Assembly: GCF_014200015.1 (NCBI RefSeq)
Contig: NZ_JACHOT010000001.1
Span: 1,612,001 to 1,676,000, forward strand
From: Aminobacter niigataensis
GTDB lineage: Bacteria; Pseudomonadota; Alphaproteobacteria; Rhizobiales; Rhizobiaceae
Length of the DNA: 64,000 nucleotides
Direction: 5' to 3'
Shown here: in pieces, positions 62,926 through 64,000 of the stretch
Position numbering within the stretch: position 1 is the stretch's first letter
Layout of the letters: each line of letters begins with the position of its first letter
The notes under the pieces: model-generated
The model's input: only the letters and a program-made list of their open reading frames with translations
Told to the model about the DNA's origin: nothing
Databases searched by the model: none
Program-made: the position numbers and the translations under genes

Positions 62926-64000
62926 CTAGAAAGCGTAGGACAGAATATCTCCGGCCTGGCTGCTCATCGGTCCGTAGCGGCAGGCGCCCCGCATCGATTT
63001 CGACACGCAAAACCGGTTGACCGCGCGCGTCGTGGTTCCACTGAGCACGCCGTTTACCGGACCATTGTAGAAACCGGCCTGCTTGAGCTGGTGCTGGGCC
63101 AGGTAGATGTAGGCATTGGGATGGGTGGTGCGCATCATGCGGATGAGCGATTGGCGCGACTCCGCCGAGAGCTCATGCATGCGCGCTGCGATCTGCTGGT
63201 AGTCCCCCCGCCCTGAAGCGTCAGCGGAGAACAACATTTCCTCGACAAGCCGGTCACCGCGCGACAGCCAAGGCGACAGCCCGGCGAACAACTGCCGGGC
63301 GCGCTTCGGATCGGCCTTGATGAAGGTCGTGCGTCCGTAACGACGGCCGTCACGATAATAGCTGATCAGGTGGCGCGCAGCCGCGATGTTGCCGCTGGCG
63401 GCTGCTCGCTCAAGAATAGCCACCGCAGCCTTGGCGTCGCGTTTCGTGCCCATGCCGTAGAGCATGGCGTCGGCTAGCGGGACGACCGCATCGTTCAGGC
63501 CCATCGTCTCGGCCTGGCGCAGCGCCGCAACGCCGTCGGCCGGTTTGCCGGCGTTGCGCAGCAGGCTTTCCGACACTGCGGAGCCGAGAATGAGCAGACC
63601 GTAGGCGTCGCCAGCCTCGGCCGCCTGGCGGTAATATCCCGCGGCACGCCGACCATTGCTCTGCAGCAGTTTGCCTTCGCGGTAGAGATCGCCGAGCCTT
63701 ATCAGGCCCTGCGTCCAGCCGAGCGACGCGGCTTCAGCATATTCCCGCATCGCCGCCGATATATCGGGCGGGCCTCCATCGCCTCGGGTCAGCAAATCGC
63801 CCATGACGACATGCGCCTCGCCTTCGCCGCTTTCTGTGGCCTTCCTAACCATGGCGCGACCTGCCGCGACGTCCTGCGTGGTGCCCTGTCCTCGCGCCGT
63901 CATCGCGCCAGCCCGAACCGCGCCGACAACGTTGCTGCGCGCCGCAGCCTGGCGGTAATAATCGAGCGCCTTCGGCAGATCGACCGCCTCAGTCATGCCA
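62926..64000 (-). CDS. Sel1-repeat protein with C-terminal peptidoglycan-binding-like domain (N-terminus outside window)
   Basis: The reverse frame is open to the window edge; the first ATG is at 63996, but the sequence there is already inside a repeat, so the true start lies outside. Tandem Sel1/TPR-like helical repeats fill most of the visible part (for example YYRQAAEAGDAYGLLILGSA and AVAILERAAASGNIAAARHL). The C-terminus resembles a PG_binding_1 domain (QLKQAGFYNGPVNGVLSGTT). Such proteins usually act in the periplasm as scaffolds for polysaccharide export or regulation (ExoR-like). It converges on the GNAT-like gene with nine bases between stops. Confidence 0.85.
   Translation of the reverse strand, partial: GMTEAVDLPKALDYYRQAAARSNVVGAVRAGAMTARGQGTTQDVAAGRAMVRKATESGEGEAHVVMGDLLTRGDGGPPDISAAMREYAEAASLGWTQGLIRLGDLYREGKLLQSNGRRAAGYYRQAAEAGDAYGLLILGSAVSESLLRNAGKPADGVAALRQAETMGLNDAVVPLADAMLYGMGTKRDAKAAVAILERAAASGNIAAARHLISYYRDGRRYGRTTFIKADPKRARQLFAGLSPWLSRGDRLVEEMLFSADASGRGDYQQIAARMHELSAESRQSLIRMMRTTHPNAYIYLAQHQLKQAGFYNGPVNGVLSGTTTRAVNRFCVSKSMRGACRYGPMSSQAGDILSYAF

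Overview
The window is GC-rich, densely coded DNA that reads as an alphaproteobacterium of the Hyphomicrobiales, most likely a Phyllobacteriaceae member (Mesorhizobium or Aminobacter type). The grounds are a Porin_2 outer-membrane porin, a seven-subunit Mrp/Pha antiporter with fused A and B subunits, an HWE-type sensor kinase and many rhizobial-style ABC importers. No rRNA, tRNA or CRISPR array was seen. The genus is an inference.

Left end (1-7.7 kb): a cut-off SNF2-type helicase with a phospholipase-D-like N-terminus and a large tyrosine recombinase look like the end of an integrated element, followed by a second, decayed integrase. Next comes a three-gene operon (citryl-CoA-lyase-like protein, PaaK-like CoA ligase, Cys/Met-metabolism PLP enzyme), then a patch of relics (IS110 and IS5 transposase scraps and an ABC-exporter scrap). 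7.7-18.4 kb: a MalT-like LuxR regulator precedes a forward hyuB-hyuA operon with a PotABCD-type importer, probably for uptake and hydrolysis of a cyclic amide.

18.8-47.5 kb is the most interesting part. It holds two BMP-type nucleoside ABC importers (permease pair plus double ATPase), three BMP binding proteins, two adenosine-deaminase-family enzymes, a Rieske mononuclear-iron oxygenase with its flavin/ferredoxin reductase, a second oxygenase with the iron-ligand motif but no Rieske domain (the architecture of the methylxanthine N-demethylase NdmC), four AraC-type regulators and a porin. It ends in a one-carbon module: a GcvT-like THF methyltransferase, a MetF-like reductase, serine-glyoxylate aminotransferase, hydroxypyruvate reductase and glyA. 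I infer that the island imports an N-methylated or N-alkylated purine or nucleoside, dealkylates and deaminates it, and recovers the released C1 unit through folate and serine. Three of the AraC genes are close paralogues. Each faces a divergent catabolic gene, and each intergenic region carries the same sequence motif containing an ATCTT-N5-AAGAT inverted repeat.

48.4-55.9 kb: a complete mrpA(B)CDEFG operon and an HWE histidine kinase. 55.9-64 kb: a reverse operon asnB - acyl carrier protein - acyl-CoA ligase - nadE, with a divergent PrmC-like methyltransferase and a GNAT-like protein, and a cut-off Sel1-repeat protein at the edge. This looks like an uncharacterised biosynthetic locus that makes an acylated or amidated product.
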